Source: Platerodrilus igneus (Eukaryota > Arthropoda > Insecta > Coleoptera > Lycidae). From it: a stretch of 64,000 bases of DNA. The stretch spans positions 13,113,001 to 13,177,000 of the forward strand of contig JARFIW010001480.1 of the NCBI GenBank assembly GCA_036346225.1, written 5' to 3'. Positions 21,448 to 32,959 of the stretch are shown here, piece after piece. The notes beneath the pieces are model-generated. The model searched no databases. It was not told the origin of the DNA and was given only the letters and a program-made list of their open reading frames with translations. Position 1 is the stretch's first letter. Each line of letters starts with the position of its first letter. The position numbers and the translations under genes were made by a program.

Positions 21448-23189
21448 CGGTAATATGTATCTTGATTAATTTTACATACCGCCATATTCCGTGCATTTTT
21501 TGTATTGCTTTTATTAGCGATTAGTCTTTCGCCTATGTATTTACTCAACCGGTCAATTGACCACATCATTACCAATCACTGATTTTATAACCTAATCGCC
21601 ACATTGTTAAATGTTATATCTGGCACGGGAAAGCTCTTGCATTGCGTTAAAGTCTGTATAGAAAGTTATCTTTCTAAAAGAGTTAGAAATATTTGAAATT
21701 TGCTATATTATTACTTCTTAAAGCTCAGATTTTGTAGAATAGTTCATAAAACTTCGATAATTCTCTTGGCCGAAAATGTAGCAATCCTCTTTGAATGATG
21801 TTGTTCTTTCCACTCTAGATTTCGTACTGGTTGATTTTGTAAATAATCGCTTGTGGAGTAAATTTTATTATAAAATTAAATAATGAAAATATAACAAATA
21901 CCAACAAAGATTGAACAGATATTGGGGTCTTTAATTTTATTACATAGGATAAAATTGATAGGTTCTGAGTAATTTCTCAAAGCTTATAGCAGTAGTTAAC
22001 GTATTCTGCAGTGCCCAGAACAACCACGAATTACGTCATAATTCCCACATTTAAATTCTCTGACGCTTAGCTAAAGCTTATGTAATTAAAGGTTTTGAAC
22101 ACGACATAGCTCCAACTAAAATTCCGCTATAGGATTCTTAAACGTTTTAGAAAAACGTAATATTAGTGAGTTTGTTTCATTTTTAGTTTTTGTCAAGGTT
22201 ATTGACTCTTTTGTGCAAGAAATGCCAATTTCACTTCACTGCAGTTTGTGAAATGTGAAATGCTCAATGTCTAACCACTAAAAACCTCGAGGACAAGGTG
22301 TAGAATCAAATAGTTACTCGCAGTTATTGACGTGTGTAATTTATTATGCGAATGACGGGTATTGGTGCTGATTGAAGAGCGATGTTTAATTAAGGATAGC
22401 ATATTTGCAGTTCACCTCATACGAGATGCTATCAAACTGTTGCCTGACTGTACTCGACACGGCTATTGAACGTAACTGTACAAGCCGGCGTGGAAACGAC
22501 CGTAAACCTATTGTACCAATGTGTTGGGTTGCTTCACGTTGGGAGATCGTGTTCGTTCTATGCGTTGTGTTTTGGTATTGGTAATCTAGCGTTTACGTTT
22601 ATTTGCGATTTCACCAAGTTTTGTTTTAAACTCATACTGTAGCGCCGTTTGGTTTGCCTGTGATCAGAATAATTGCACTAGAACGCAAACGAAATAAGTT
22701 TGTACACAAAAGGTGATTGGCAGATCCTGTGACGCGAAATCCTTTGATTAACAGGTACAAGACTTTGCATTTAAAAGATGACAATAAGAAATCTCGAGAA
22801 CGATATTTGCATAATTTCTTGAATGTTTGGTATAAATAACCGTTAAGGGGTTTCAAAGTTTAGTTCTAATTAAAGTTGATTTCTGATTGAAGCAGTGATT
22901 ATGATATGTTCTAGTTTAGAGCTTTGATAGTTGTGTTATGGAATAAGTTGTGGTACGTATGCGACACAAATTACTGTCGATACAAATGTAGTTGTAGTTG
23001 TAGTTGTAGTTTTAGTTTTAAGAATATAATGCTTGTACTGTTATCAATTAATTCAGAAACTGAATAATTATGAGAGTTTTGGGGGAGTTCCATTGTAACT
23101 AAATAGTTTTTGTTTCTGCAAATAGAGTTTTCATTACAAGCAGTGAGACTAAAAACCTTTAAGACTTTATATTTGCATGCCTGAACCAG
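21448..23189. other. gene-free stretch with a small GTAGTT repeat
   Basis: No gene recognised. Around 22987-23015 there are four to five imperfect copies of the hexamer GTAGTT. The rest is AT-rich single-copy-looking sequence. Confidence 0.55.
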
Positions 23190-23830
23190 ATATTAGCCAG
23201 TTTATAGGAAAATCCTGAGAAGCAGGACCGAAACGCTGCAAGCCTTGCAGCGAAATTGGAAAAAAGTTTTGCAGAAATTTATAACGAAATGCAAAAGCGA
23301 TTGAACTAAAATTAATAGAAAGTTACAGCCTACTTAAAGAGGAGATTATAAAAGAAAATGCTAAATCCATGGAAAATTTTGAAACGAAACTTTTAGAGAA
23401 CATTCAAATACTGGAAACCAAATTTTCCGGCGGTTTGCAGAAATTATAAACTAAATTTTCGGATGTTTTATTAGAAAGTTCACAAGAACTGGGAGCGAGA
23501 TTTTCGAAAAGTTGTCGGAAAGCTCGCTTTAAATGGAAAAAGAGGTACTTGGGACGTGGGAACAAATTAACTCTCTAACAGTGTAAGCACTAGAACCCTC
23601 ACGGTGGTACAGTAGTGCGCTCCAGAAAACAAGTATATTGGGAATAGGAATTGACTTCAAGATTAAAAGTTAAACTTTCCACATTCGATGAAAAGTCACC
23701 TAGGCAGACACGTGTCAAGCAATACAAGGCTACTGGTAAACGTACGGCCAAAACAATGGTGAAAAGACAACTGTATTAATTGTAGCGTTACGAGGTAAGG
23801 CCTTGAATATTCTGTTGTCCATCCCATACC
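23190..23830 (+). pseudogene. gag: gypsy-3 Gag, 5' part
   Basis: The first 400 bp encode, in broken frames, repeated segments of the type ETKLLENIQILETKFSGGLQ, a likely coiled coil. Then a frame with RLKVKLSTFD leads, after a frame change, to GEKTTVLIVALRGKALNIL and LSIP, a hallmark segment of one family of arthropod gypsy Gag proteins. The LINE sits directly after LSIP-Y. The continuation at 26688 begins at the same point. Confidence 0.7.
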
Positions 23831-23833
23831 TTA

Positions 23834-25390
23834 ATGGATATGCGTACAAAACCGAACGAGGCGCTTAATAAACTACACGAATGGTCGCAGGCGGTAAAAT
23901 TAAGATTTAACACGGCGAAGTCAGAGGCGCTTTATTTCGGAAAGAAACCGGGACAGCGACCTCCTAGGCTAGAGCTAGGAGGGGAGAAAATACCGTTCAA
24001 GGAAGCTATTACATACCTCGGGGTAAAAATTGACGATAAGTTAAATTGGAAAGCTCACGTGCAGTACGTCAAAAGCAAAGGAAGCGAAATATCAAATAAA
24101 ATGATGGCTGCGGCAAAAATAAACTGGGGTTTCAGGAGCGAATCGCTGAGGACGGTCTATGCCGGAGCAATTGAGCCGGCAATGCTGTACGCAGCATCCG
24201 TATAGGCGGAAGGTTGTAAAGTCCGGGAGATGCGTCAATTAACGAGCGTGCAACGTATAACCGCGGTAAAGGTGGCGAGGGCATACAGGACCACCTCCAC
24301 GAAGGCGGTCCTGGTGATCAGTATGACTCTACCTATTGAATATGTCGTTAGGGAGATTAGAGATAGGAGACTTATAGATATAGGGAAAGGACGTGAAATT
24401 ATCGAAGATATTAATCTTAGTAATAGGGACGTTGCAAGAAAGATCGTGGTATCAGAGTTGGGGCACCCGGCCGATAGTAGAGGAATCGAGTTTGTCGAAG
24501 GTGATCGGGACGCGACGAGTATCAGAATTTACACGGACGGTTCACGTATGGTTGACGGGCAAGCAGGCGCGGTGTTTGTCGTGTTTAAGCAGGAAAGGGA
24601 GGTGTTTCAGTTTCAAACCAAACTCGCGAACTGGAGCACTATCTTCCAGTGCGAATTGGTAGCCATACGAGAGGCTATCGATTACGTAATAAATCACACG
24701 GGCAGAGACGATTATTATATAATCAGCGACAGTAAATCAACGCTGACGGCATTAACTAACATGAACACCTCGACAGACCTAAAGGCGGACGTCTGGAAAA
24801 TAGCGCATACAGCGCTCGAGTTTCGACGATTAAAGTTCTGTTGGGTTAGGTCGCACGATGGTAACGTAGGAAAGGATAGGGCTGAGGAATTAGCTAAAGA
24901 GGCCGCGACGGGCGACTTCCGGATATCACATTCGTCGATACCGAGGTCTTTAATTAAAAGAAAGCTGTGCGAAAAATCATTTCGACAATGGGAAGAGAGG
25001 TGGAACAACGCTGCCACGGGCAGGTTGACCCACAAATTCATACCGAGCATAGAAGCTAGAGGTAGGATCGAGGTTAAGCTCGATCACAAAATGGTGCAGT
25101 TGATAACAGGGCACGGCGCCCTGAAGGCGTATTTACAAAGGTTCGGTTTAACCAACAGCGACCGCTGCGAATGCGGCGAGGGAGCCGAGAGCGCAGAGCA
25201 CGTGCTTTTCGACTGCCCGCTTGAGGCGGGAAATCAAGGTTTGGCTGATAGCAAACTAGCTATCCTAGGTCTGGCATGGCCAAAGAGCCTAGAGGAAGTC
25301 GGGGAAGTGGTTAACCAGAAGGCGTTCTGGACAGCCTTAAAAGAATTTGCGGGAAGGGTCGCGAGATTAGACAATGACAACCGCGTGTAA
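23834..25390 (+). pseudogene. LINE-1 RT C-terminus, RNase H and CCHC motif
   Basis: One reading frame, broken only by a TAG at 24203-24205. The first part has WSQAVKLRFNTAKSEALYFG and ITYLGVKIDDKLNWKAHV, the RT thumb of R1/I-group LINEs. The RNase H domain follows: YTDGSRMVDGQAGAV gives the first aspartate, FQCELVAIREAI the glutamate, IISDSKSTLTAL the second aspartate; the fourth position in DRAEELAKEAA is glutamate instead of the usual aspartate. The C-terminus has CECGEGAESAEHVLFDC, a C-x-C-x8-H-x4-C motif that may bind the element RNA. The N-terminal endonuclease and most of RT are missing. Met at 24230 is internal, not a real start. Confidence 0.9.
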
Positions 25391-26684
25391 AATTCGGTGG
25401 GTTTGGTGGGAGGATTGGAAAATTTTAGATTGACTTGGCGTGAGTAAGGATACGAGCATAGATATAACCAAAACCTGATATTAAAAAAAACGATAATTAT
25501 ACCCAAATGTCCAATATGCACAAGGAACCCCCACACCATTAACAGAATTACTGCCTATCTTCATAATTATGTGCGGAAAATCGGGAATAAAGAATAACAA
25601 ATAAACAATAACAAATAAATCAGAAACCCTCATTAAATTAAATCAATAAAATAAACAAAGATAATAAAATAGAGTGAAACCGCGCATCCCCCCAGGACGT
25701 GAAAGTGAAGTGATAGTGATAGTGATTGTGATCCCTCCCCCCGAACATTTAGTGCATACCCACCAGGACTTTAGCAGTGCACCCCATCTTCCCCTTAGAA
25801 GTAAGTTACAGTTAGATGTAGGCAGACGACCAGATCTTCGGATGCTGGAGAATTTTATTATCGAGATAAGACTTAAATTGTGGCGGCTGTACTCGCACAA
25901 GCATTGATTTACATTAATTAGTAGTTTTTGAAATAATTTAACAAGCACGTTTTGTGCGTAATGGCGCTAGCCGACATAATACTTGTGCGAGTGCACCTGA
26001 TAAATAGGGTGATGCTTTTGCTTTTTTGTGCACTGCTATATGCTTAACGCTTGTTAGCCATTTATTTATATATTTATATAACTATATTTATTTATATTTT
26101 ATATTTACACTTTATATTTATTAGCATGTATTGTAGTATTTTGTGGCATATTTGTTTTGTTTGACGTTCTGTCGCCATTTTGGTTGCAGTATATATTTGG
26201 GAAGGAAGAGGAGAATTGTGAAGATTGTAATCATAATATAAATCAGTTAGGGAATGATAGGGAAAGCTAAGGATGGATTTAAATTAGTTAGCTAGATTTG
26301 GATAGTTTTAAGACGACCCTTCAGGTCGCACTGGTAAGCAGAGCCGGCGTCTGCTATCCGGTATTACGGATCCCTCCCCCTCTCATTTTTTGTGTCTTGT
26401 TGATCGGGCACACTTCAAAGTCAGCGCTAGGGATACCATTATTTAAACCCTGTTTTCAGTTTTTGTTTCAGTTTGTCAGATTTTTAGGTTTGTTAGATTG
26501 TTAGAGTTTGTTAGATTTTTAGGTTTGTTAGATTTTTATTTAGTTTTTTGTTTAGGGTGGATCAACTATGAAGTTAGAATGAATTAGAAGCACGATTATT
26601 TTCGCGTTTAAACCCAATGTAGTACCTCCGGGTGGAGCATTGGGGACGTGGCCGCAAGTATAGCGGCCCTTATTCAAATTATAA
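25391..26684 (+). other. LINE-1 3' untranslated region
   Basis: No gene. It contains a GTGATA/GTGATT patch near 25707-25730, T-rich repeats of the kind ttagatttttaggtttg near 26470-26540, and the two terminal hairpins. The end is defined by the target duplication at 26685. Confidence 0.75.
26614..26668 (+). promoter_or_regulatory. LINE-1 3'-end hairpins, first one shared with the SINEs
   Basis: Hairpin 1 (26614-26643): CCAATG pairs with CATTGG, an internal loop separates it from ACC pairing with GGT, and the loop is TCCG. The SINE copies have the same 30 nt with a TTCG loop. Hairpin 2 (26650-26668): GGCCGC pairs with GCGGCC around a 7-nt loop. By analogy with known LINE/SINE pairs, such 3' hairpins are recognised by the LINE reverse transcriptase; that role is inference here. 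Confidence 0.7.
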
Positions 26685-27318
26685 TGTCCATCCCATACCA
26701 TGGTCAAAGAAGTACGGAGCCTTAACGTCAAAGCTGGAATTGAGGTTCGATGACTGTTATCTGCAGCAAGTGTACCACCCTCCAGTGAAAAACCGCTACC
26801 AAAAAGCCAAAAAAATTTGCTTGATTTTGAAACAAATATTGCTCGCTTGGTGAGACTAGGCTACACTTACCGGATAGCTGCTTAGGACAGCTAGAAGTAC
26901 AGACCTTTGTCGACGGGTAGCGCGGCGGAGAGACCCAGCAAGGACTACGGTTGGCGCGACCAAGGACCCTTGATAATGCGCTAGCTCATGCAATCTGAAG
27001 CGAGAAAACAGGCTTTACATCGTGCTAGTGGCAAGGTAAGATGCTTCGTAGACGAGCAGGAAAAAGCATAGAGAACGTTATCCGACTGGTACTTCGTTAA
27101 TATTAACTAAGAGGAAAGGGCCCAGTTTGGGCATTTACAGCCCAAATGTAAGCAGCCCAAGAAGGAAGCAGAGAAGTCGGAAAACACAAGGGGGTTAACA
27201 GAAAGTGGTGAAAGTCGATCTATACAAATTCTGCACCAGAGGTCATCATCCGCATCGCACCATCTAACAACGTAGACAGCATGCACATGTTTAACCGCAA
27301 GACTTATGAAGTTCTTGA
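26685..27318 (+). pseudogene. gag: gypsy-3 Gag, 3' part
   Basis: Continues the Gag interrupted at 23830. One frame reads YGALTSKLELRFDDCYLQQV and YHPPVKNRYQKAK; after frame changes come a VQTFVDG block and a LDNALAHAI-type block, all part of the same gypsy Gag family. The end of the region is cysteine-poor, and no zinc knuckle could be read. Frames change at least three times. Confidence 0.7.
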
Positions 27319-27669
27319 ATGATCCGAAGAAGGATGGATATCTTGAAAAGATATGAATTCCATATAAATATTAAAGAAGATGTCTTGAAGGTAGGCAACG
27401 CACAAGGCTTTGTGCGGGATATTGAACCAATTAATGACGAATTCCTCGGAAAGAACGTGGTTGTAGGGAAGGCACTGATCAAAATGACGGATGGTGTACC
27501 TGTAACAGTTTCAAATGCAAATAACTACGATATCGCGCCGAGAAAGGATACAATGTTCTTCGGTTGTCCACGTGGTGGGGTGTGCCAGTCTTACGAACGA
27601 ACCATTTACCGAAGTATGTCCTATCTCGAAGTAATTAAACCAGTTGACGAAACCATGCCGGCATCTTAA
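27319..27669 (+). pseudogene. gypsy-3 protease C-terminus and linker to RT
   Basis: A 116-codon open frame contains MDILKRYEFHINIKEDVLKV, GKALIKMTDGVPVTVSNANN and YDIAPRKDTMF. This resembles the end of a gypsy protease (the D-x-L-x-x-x block with a following beta hairpin) and the conserved linker before RT. The frame is intact over this stretch but has neither the protease active site upstream nor RT directly downstream. I am moderately sure of the assignment; it is not a host gene. Confidence 0.55.
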
Positions 27670-27713
27670 AAACAACTGGCAGGACTAAAAAACTATAGCT
27701 ACGGTGCTCGAAC

Positions 27714-27982
27714 ACGGCCGGTACCTTGGCTTAGTCGGTCCCGGGTTCGCTTACCGACATAGATCGCTTGAAAAATGTTAGCCCAGCATTTTCGACAGAC
27801 ACGCCCTCGTTCGGATGAGAGGTAAAATATAATTCTATTGTGAAGGTTGTCACGCACGCCAAAAATCCGTAACTTGTGTGCAGCAGCAAGAGTTTGGTAA
27901 AATTCAAAATTTCCAAATAATAAAAACTCGCTTCCTGGCCAATATAGTACCTTCGGGTGGAGCATTGGAAAATCAAATGTAG
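27714..27982 (+). mobile_element. tRNA-derived SINE, copy 3 (in gypsy-3)
   Basis: Shares body and tail with the other copies: tgaaaaatgtta, acgccctcgtt, atgagaggtaaaatat, gttgtcac, gcttcctggccaat and a tail with CCTTCGGGTGGAGCATTGG. The tRNA-like head is shortened: only the B-box region (CCCGGGTTCG) is clear. Flanking repeats GGTGCTCGAAC (27703-27713) and GGTACTCGAAC (27983-27993) look like a target duplication with one mismatch. Confidence 0.85.
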
Positions 27983-28076
27983 GGTACTCGAACGTGTTTA
28001 CATTCGACCGCAGTCGATTGGAAAAGACCGTATAATTTGAGTAAAGAGTGCTACACTTGCGGTTTCATCCTCATGT

Positions 28077-28098
28077 CAATCCCGAAGGTACTACATTG
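28077..28098 (-). repeat. isolated SINE/LINE tail fragment
   Basis: On the - strand this holds CAATGTAGTACCTTCGGG, 18 bases identical to the SINE tail, followed by ATTG, as if the six bases between the stem halves had been lost. No SINE body adjoins it. It lies in the gypsy-3 linker region about 95 bp beyond SINE copy 3. Confidence 0.6.
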
Positions 28099-28099
28099 A

Positions 28100-28290
28100 A
28101 GATTAGAAAAGACAACAGTAGTCAAGTATAGAATCGATACATCAGATGCCCGGCTAATCAACCAGCAACCGCAAAGACTCCCATTGGCCAAACGCAAGGA
28201 GGCTGAGGAAACGATTGGAGATATAGCGGGGCAAGGAGGGACTGTGCGCTCTAATAGCCCTTAGGCATCTCCTGTTGAAACTTTGAACGT
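28100..28290 (+). pseudogene. gypsy-3 reverse transcriptase, first segment
   Basis: One frame reads KYRIDTSDARLINQQPQRLP and LAKRKEAEETIGDIAGQGG, then SNSP, a stop, and ASPV. This is the N-terminal finger region of a gypsy RT, up to the conserved S-P-W-(A/S)-S-P box with the tryptophan codon changed to a stop. Nothing more of RT follows, so the element is truncated here. Confidence 0.8.
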
Positions 28291-31200
28291 TAAGTTAAAT
28301 CTGTAGCACCTATCTATTTGCGATATAACCGACTGGTGTGGTAGACACATTATTATTTACGGATTAAGTTTTTTGGGTGTCAACTTTAGACAGTATCTGT
28401 GTAATGTCATCAACGGTATTTCAAAAGGTCTAGAAGTTTGTGTTAATGAATGATGATCAATTTTAAGTGCTCTCATGGTTCTAACTATAACACCTGATGG
28501 GTGTCTTGCCTCTATTAAATTTTTTATAGGTACGCAAGTTACGTTTTTGGCCTTGGGAATTGTCTATTTAAAAAGTCTTCTTCCAAAAACTCTTGTAACA
28601 ATTTTTATTTAATCAAAAATTACAAGTGGAATTTTACAAAACTATATAAAGTGACTCTAAGTCGAAATTACTGTTAAATGGTTTTAAATTAGGGCGAGTA
28701 GCCTGAACAACCAACAATGCAAAAGTTGTGAAGCTCAAGACTGACTGACTATCTAGGGGCTCCCGTGGTATTTATGTTGTCACTGCGCCTCACATTTCTG
28801 TGGAAACTGCAGAGCTCATGTCTGCTTATTTCTTTATTAATTTATACAATACAAAGTAGCAATTTTAATTCTAATAATTGCGATTTTTTTAACCGTCTGT
28901 GACCTGCACATGCAGTATCACTTACGTTTGGAATACAATGTATTCACATCGGTTCTCACAACCTGCTTGTGAACTTACATTAACCTTTTCTTTATTTATC
29001 TTTGAATTATATTGTTGCACCTAGCTTAAGTTTTTTAATAATTCTATTTAATTATACATATATTGATTTGGGGGATATGTAACTCGCATTATTAACCTAC
29101 AAGATGACATATTTTTAACTCTAAATTATAAAATAAAGAACATCACAACTCACTATAATAAAGATTCAAATTGTTTTTTATAAATTGTTCAGCGTTGGGC
29201 CAGGTTAGTTCAGTACCAACCAACCCCCCTGATGAAGGATTGACAAAGCGTGTTGTTCGATTTGCAATGTAGTGAGTTGAAACTCGTATAGAAAGTAAGC
29301 AAATGCGTTGTGAATAATGCAAGGGCAAACGAAATTATGTTTAACAATACAGTCTAGTGGTGAAGCTTGCTGAAATCTTCCCCAAAGAACAGTTTGTCTA
29401 CGATATAAAGTAGGATCGATCCTAATTAATATTTTATTGTTTTAAATGCATGTCAGCGTCGTTCGAAATGTTAAGGTTACTTAACCGGACTCATAGCTGC
29501 CTGGGTTTTGTGTGAAGTAGACATTTAGCGCGCTGAATTATATGCATAGCCGAGCTTCTAACATTCCAGAGAGTTCAACGTTTGCAAGGAAAGAAATGAA
29601 CCGATTGTAGGCCTAATATATTTTAGTACAGGTCACTCATATTACGTTTAAATATTCGGACTTAGTTTATTTAAGGACAATGATAATTAATATCTACCAT
29701 TTCGCTATGAACTATAATTAGTTTTCTTAAGTAGTGTAGAATCGATTTAGTAATTTAGTTATACGAGTTTGTTTTATTATTTCCTTTATACTACGTTTTA
29801 CACATTGATTTGTCCGTCTGCCGCAGACAAGGCAATGGCAGTAAATAAGCTAATAGGGTTAGAGAGGGATTGAAGTAGTCATGCTACCCAATTTCTGCTA
29901 CTCATTTCTAATCATAGCATAAAATTGCTTGAATAAATTAGTATTTATATAAAATATAACTGTAACTAAGTGTTTGAGGTGTTTTTACTGCTTAGTTTAA
30001 TAAAAGCTCTATATTTTAAACACTCCTAAATAATAGTTTCAAGATCAATGTTAATTTTTATTTGTTTAAGATCTGTTCAAAGTCGATCGTCTCAGTGTTG
30101 CTAATTTTTAACATTATTGATGTTTACTTCCAAAGGGTGTATGTATGTCTTCGCTAACCTCTTTCATTGCGGAGTTTACTGGTACTATTAAGCGTAGTAC
30201 GCCGTTGAGTCTTAACTGTTTGTTTACTAAATAGAATTTTACATTTTGTTACCATTTGTTTCTCAGTATGCAAACAAATTACTAAAATTACTTGAATGAA
30301 CAACTGTTGAAATAACTACAAACAAATATTTGCTGAAGTATGTAGAGCTATATGTAACCCAATTCTTGGAAAGGGTTAATTTTACCAGCGTTTTCCATAC
30401 GTATTATGCTTGAAATTATGATATTACGAGTCTGCGACATTTAAAGTTTGCTGCAATTCTTCTTCTTAACTCACAAAAATAGGCACATTAGAAGTAAGTT
30501 TTATTTCAAGTCATACGTAACATATGTTCTAAATTCCAGCAATTTTGTACACAAACTTGTAAAAATAAACAAAAGAATATAACAAGCTGTCAAGCACATA
30601 CCGTCTGCACATAACTCATCGCCACAATCCTTCCCAAACAATTTCGTATCTCAAAAAGCACATTTTACATCGACGCTAATATACAAAAATGCGGTTACTT
30701 TGTATTCAGAATTTTAAAGCGAAGTAGTGATGAGGAAATGAAATTACGCGGTGCATAAATTTCCCTGCTGAAACTGATCTCAGTCGAATCGAAGATAGAC
30801 GATTTGAAAAATGGATTGGACATCGTCAATTTAATAAGGGATTCCTTCGACAATAATAATACAACTGCGCTTCCACCCTACGTTCGTCATTTTTCTCATT
30901 CACTTCAGTTTTACCGTAGGGTGTCGTATATCTCTAAAAAATTATGCCAAATCGATTTTAACAGCATGGTATGATGATGATTATGACGAACACAATTTAG
31001 TGATGCTATTGTTGTTTGTTGAATTTCTTGCCATTATCGTTATGATTTTATTAGGTTAACTAAGTCGTGCAGTAAGTTGTAAAATCCAGTGCCTCAGTAG
31101 CTACATGATTGCTGTTTCAATATCTTTCAGCTTATGAACCTTTTTACGATTCAACTCGTATACGCTTTCATTAGTTTGCACTGCTTTTCTAGGTTTTTGC

Positions 31201-31594
31201 TTTGGACGTTGTGAACAAATATTGATTACGTCGGGTTTAATCTCATGATTCGCACATACTCATGAGTTAGTTTCTGTGTTCACACACTAACTTATTTCCA
31301 AATTGAATTATATCCTCGGTGCTAAGGAAGCTAATGGTATCGTCAAGCTTCTCAAAATCGCATCATTTTGAGTTCCAAAATATCAAATTTCAATTTAAAA
31401 GATTAAAATTAGCGAAGAGATCAGTTTTTCCGACGACACCATCCCAAGTTAGCGATTAAAATTTACTGCGAAGTTATTCGAATTAAATCCTTTGCTAAAA
31501 GCGTGAACCTATTAAATAACTTTAAAGGAAAATTTACCGTAAACAGCTTTGCTACTAAATGTTTACTTTTGTATTGAAGTTTGGTATATTCATA
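28291..31594. other. gene-free AT-rich stretch
   Basis: I see no coding similarity, tRNA, or clear repeat. Open frames are shorter than about 60 codons and show no motif. It ends at the target duplication of BEL-2. Confidence 0.55.
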
Positions 31595-31599
31595 AAAAC

Positions 31600-31919
31600 T
31601 GTTAAGAATTGCGCTTTTCCTACCTGGAAAAGGCTTCTTTGACTACTACGTTGTTGGTAGTTGGTATATGTTAATTACTATTTTGCTGCCGTGCCTACGC
31701 AGTTCTACACGCAGCTTCCAAGACCTTGAATATAACAAGCCATGTTTTATATTCTTTATTACCTTTTTAACTAAAATTACTAATTTCTATTTTTTTGACA
31801 TTGACAGAACCCGAATTTATTTCAACAACCACTCTATTCGTTCCAAGCCCACTACCAAAAAACGACTGACTTTTGTCGTGTCGTGTCCACATGCTGAATA
31901 TTATACATAAGTTTTAACA
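31600..31919 (-). repeat. BEL-2 3' LTR (with adjacent polypurine tract)
   Basis: + strand limits TGTTAAGAATTGCGC to AAGTTTTAACA. The adjacent internal bases (31920-31935) read on the - strand TTTAAAGGTAGGAGCA, a suitable polypurine tract. The small open frame within the LTR is not a gene; the same frame is present in the other LTR. Confidence 0.93.
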
Positions 31920-31987
31920 TGCTCCTACCTTTAAATAGTGAGACCTATTTTAACACAACACGATTCATAACAAAACATGATTAATTG

Positions 31988-32161
31988 CTAATACCGATTA
32001 GGCATTCTAATAATTCGACCGCTACGAGTTTTAACGACACTATTAGCCACTGATGCTTTTTTCCCTGGCTCTTCACGTCTTTCGTTTCGATCGTCATATC
32101 CGGTATTCATTTCTATCTCCGACACATTCACTTCTGTCTCTAGTGGACAATCCTAAGCGTC
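31988..32161 (-). pseudogene. BEL-2 polyprotein C-terminal end
   Basis: Between the RT remnant and the 3' LTR, one - strand frame ends with VVKTRSGRIIRMPNRY and a TAG at 31988-31990, the type of basic end often seen in retroelement polyproteins. RNase H and integrase, normally about 2.5 kb between RT and this end, are gone. Confidence 0.5.
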
Positions 32162-32735
32162 TTGGAATACCAATATTTTTTATCATTTTTAACGATAACA
32201 ACCATAACTTAAACTATTCTGCATACGAATCAGGCAAAACTTGATCCCAATTCAGCTTTAGTGCCCAAACCTCTTGAAGCATAACTTTAGGTAGCAAAGT
32301 AAACGGCGACAAAACTCCAAGCGGATCAAACACCTTTTGTAAACAGGATAATACCGTTTTTTTTGTAACAACATCCACCTTTTCCTCGCTACGAACTTTG
32401 ACGTACAACTGGTCGGATTGTTTGTTCCACGTCAGACCAAGAACTGAAGTAAAATCCTGACTATAAGCCATCGATCTTAAATCGTACATATTGCTTTCTG
32501 ATAATCCCATTTCAGAATTCGACGATTCCCAACAACGTAATTCCATAGAAGCATCTTTTAAGATTTGTATTGAAGTAGCCTTAAAGTGATACATCGCTTC
32601 TAGGCTTTCAATTGCTGTCACTACGTTGTCTACGTATAAAGCAGTCTTTAATTTTTCAGCAATGGCCGTTTCTTCAGGCGGCACGTTTGATAAGTGGTAA
32701 TCAACCACTGCATTTAACAGAAATGAGTAGTGTAT
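32162..32735 (-). pseudogene. BEL-2 RT C-terminal half
   Basis: The frame (32708 down to 32214, extendable upstream to about 32730 through YSFLLNAV) reads VVDYHLSNVPPEETAIAEKL and ALYVDNVVTAIES: the catalytic box is YVDN rather than YVDD. Then come SVLGLTWNKQSDQLYVKV, KKTVLSCLQKVFDPLGVLSP and MLQEVWALKLNWDQVLP, the BEL/Pao RT thumb and RNase H lead-in. A stop at 32214 is followed by an in-frame IGIPRRL block. Its N-terminal half is at 45.4-46.0 kb. Confidence 0.9.
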
Positions 32736-32959
32736 TTATGGCGTAATCACCGCCTCATTTGCTCCAGAATCCCTCATTTGCTCCCTCATCTGGACCAAAT
32801 TTACATGTAAATTCGCACTATAAAGTCTTATTTTTTAAGAATCTCCACCTGCTCTCTCCCTGTGGAGATGAATCTCCTCCTTGTGGAATTTTTTACCCCA
32901 ACCATTTTAATTACATCACACCCGCATTCTTTCCACCCGCGAGATAAATCTTTCTCCAC

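Larger units (their letters stand above)
23831..26684 (+). mobile_element. 5'-truncated non-LTR retrotransposon (LINE-1), R1/I-like with RNase H
   Basis: Flanked by an exact 15-bp target duplication TGTCCATCCCATACC (23816-23830 and 26685-26699). The insert begins in the middle of the RT gene, as usual for LINE 5' truncation, carries the end of RT, an RNase H domain and a cysteine/histidine motif, then a 1.3-kb 3' untranslated region without a poly(A) tail. It ends with two hairpins. The high coding integrity (one in-frame stop in 518 codons) points to recent insertion. Confidence 0.93.
23190..28290 (+). mobile_element. decayed Ty3/gypsy element (gypsy-3), split by LINE-1
   Basis: Gag sequence at 23190-23830 continues at 26685 after a LINE insertion; the joint is marked by a 15-bp duplication. 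Downstream come a late Gag part, a protease-RT linker (27319-27669), a SINE and the first part of RT (about 28100-28290), where recognisable sequence stops. It differs from gypsy-1 and gypsy-2. No LTRs were found, so it is a truncated relic. Confidence 0.75.

Noticed and set aside
24230..25390. host ribonuclease H-like gene of 386 codons
   Set aside because: It is in frame with the RT thumb upstream across one stop and lies between an exact 15-bp duplication. It is the end of a LINE.
31668..31910. 80-codon gene repeated at 48091-48333
   Set aside because: Both frames lie inside the BEL-2 LTR copies, so the repetition reflects the LTR, not a gene family.
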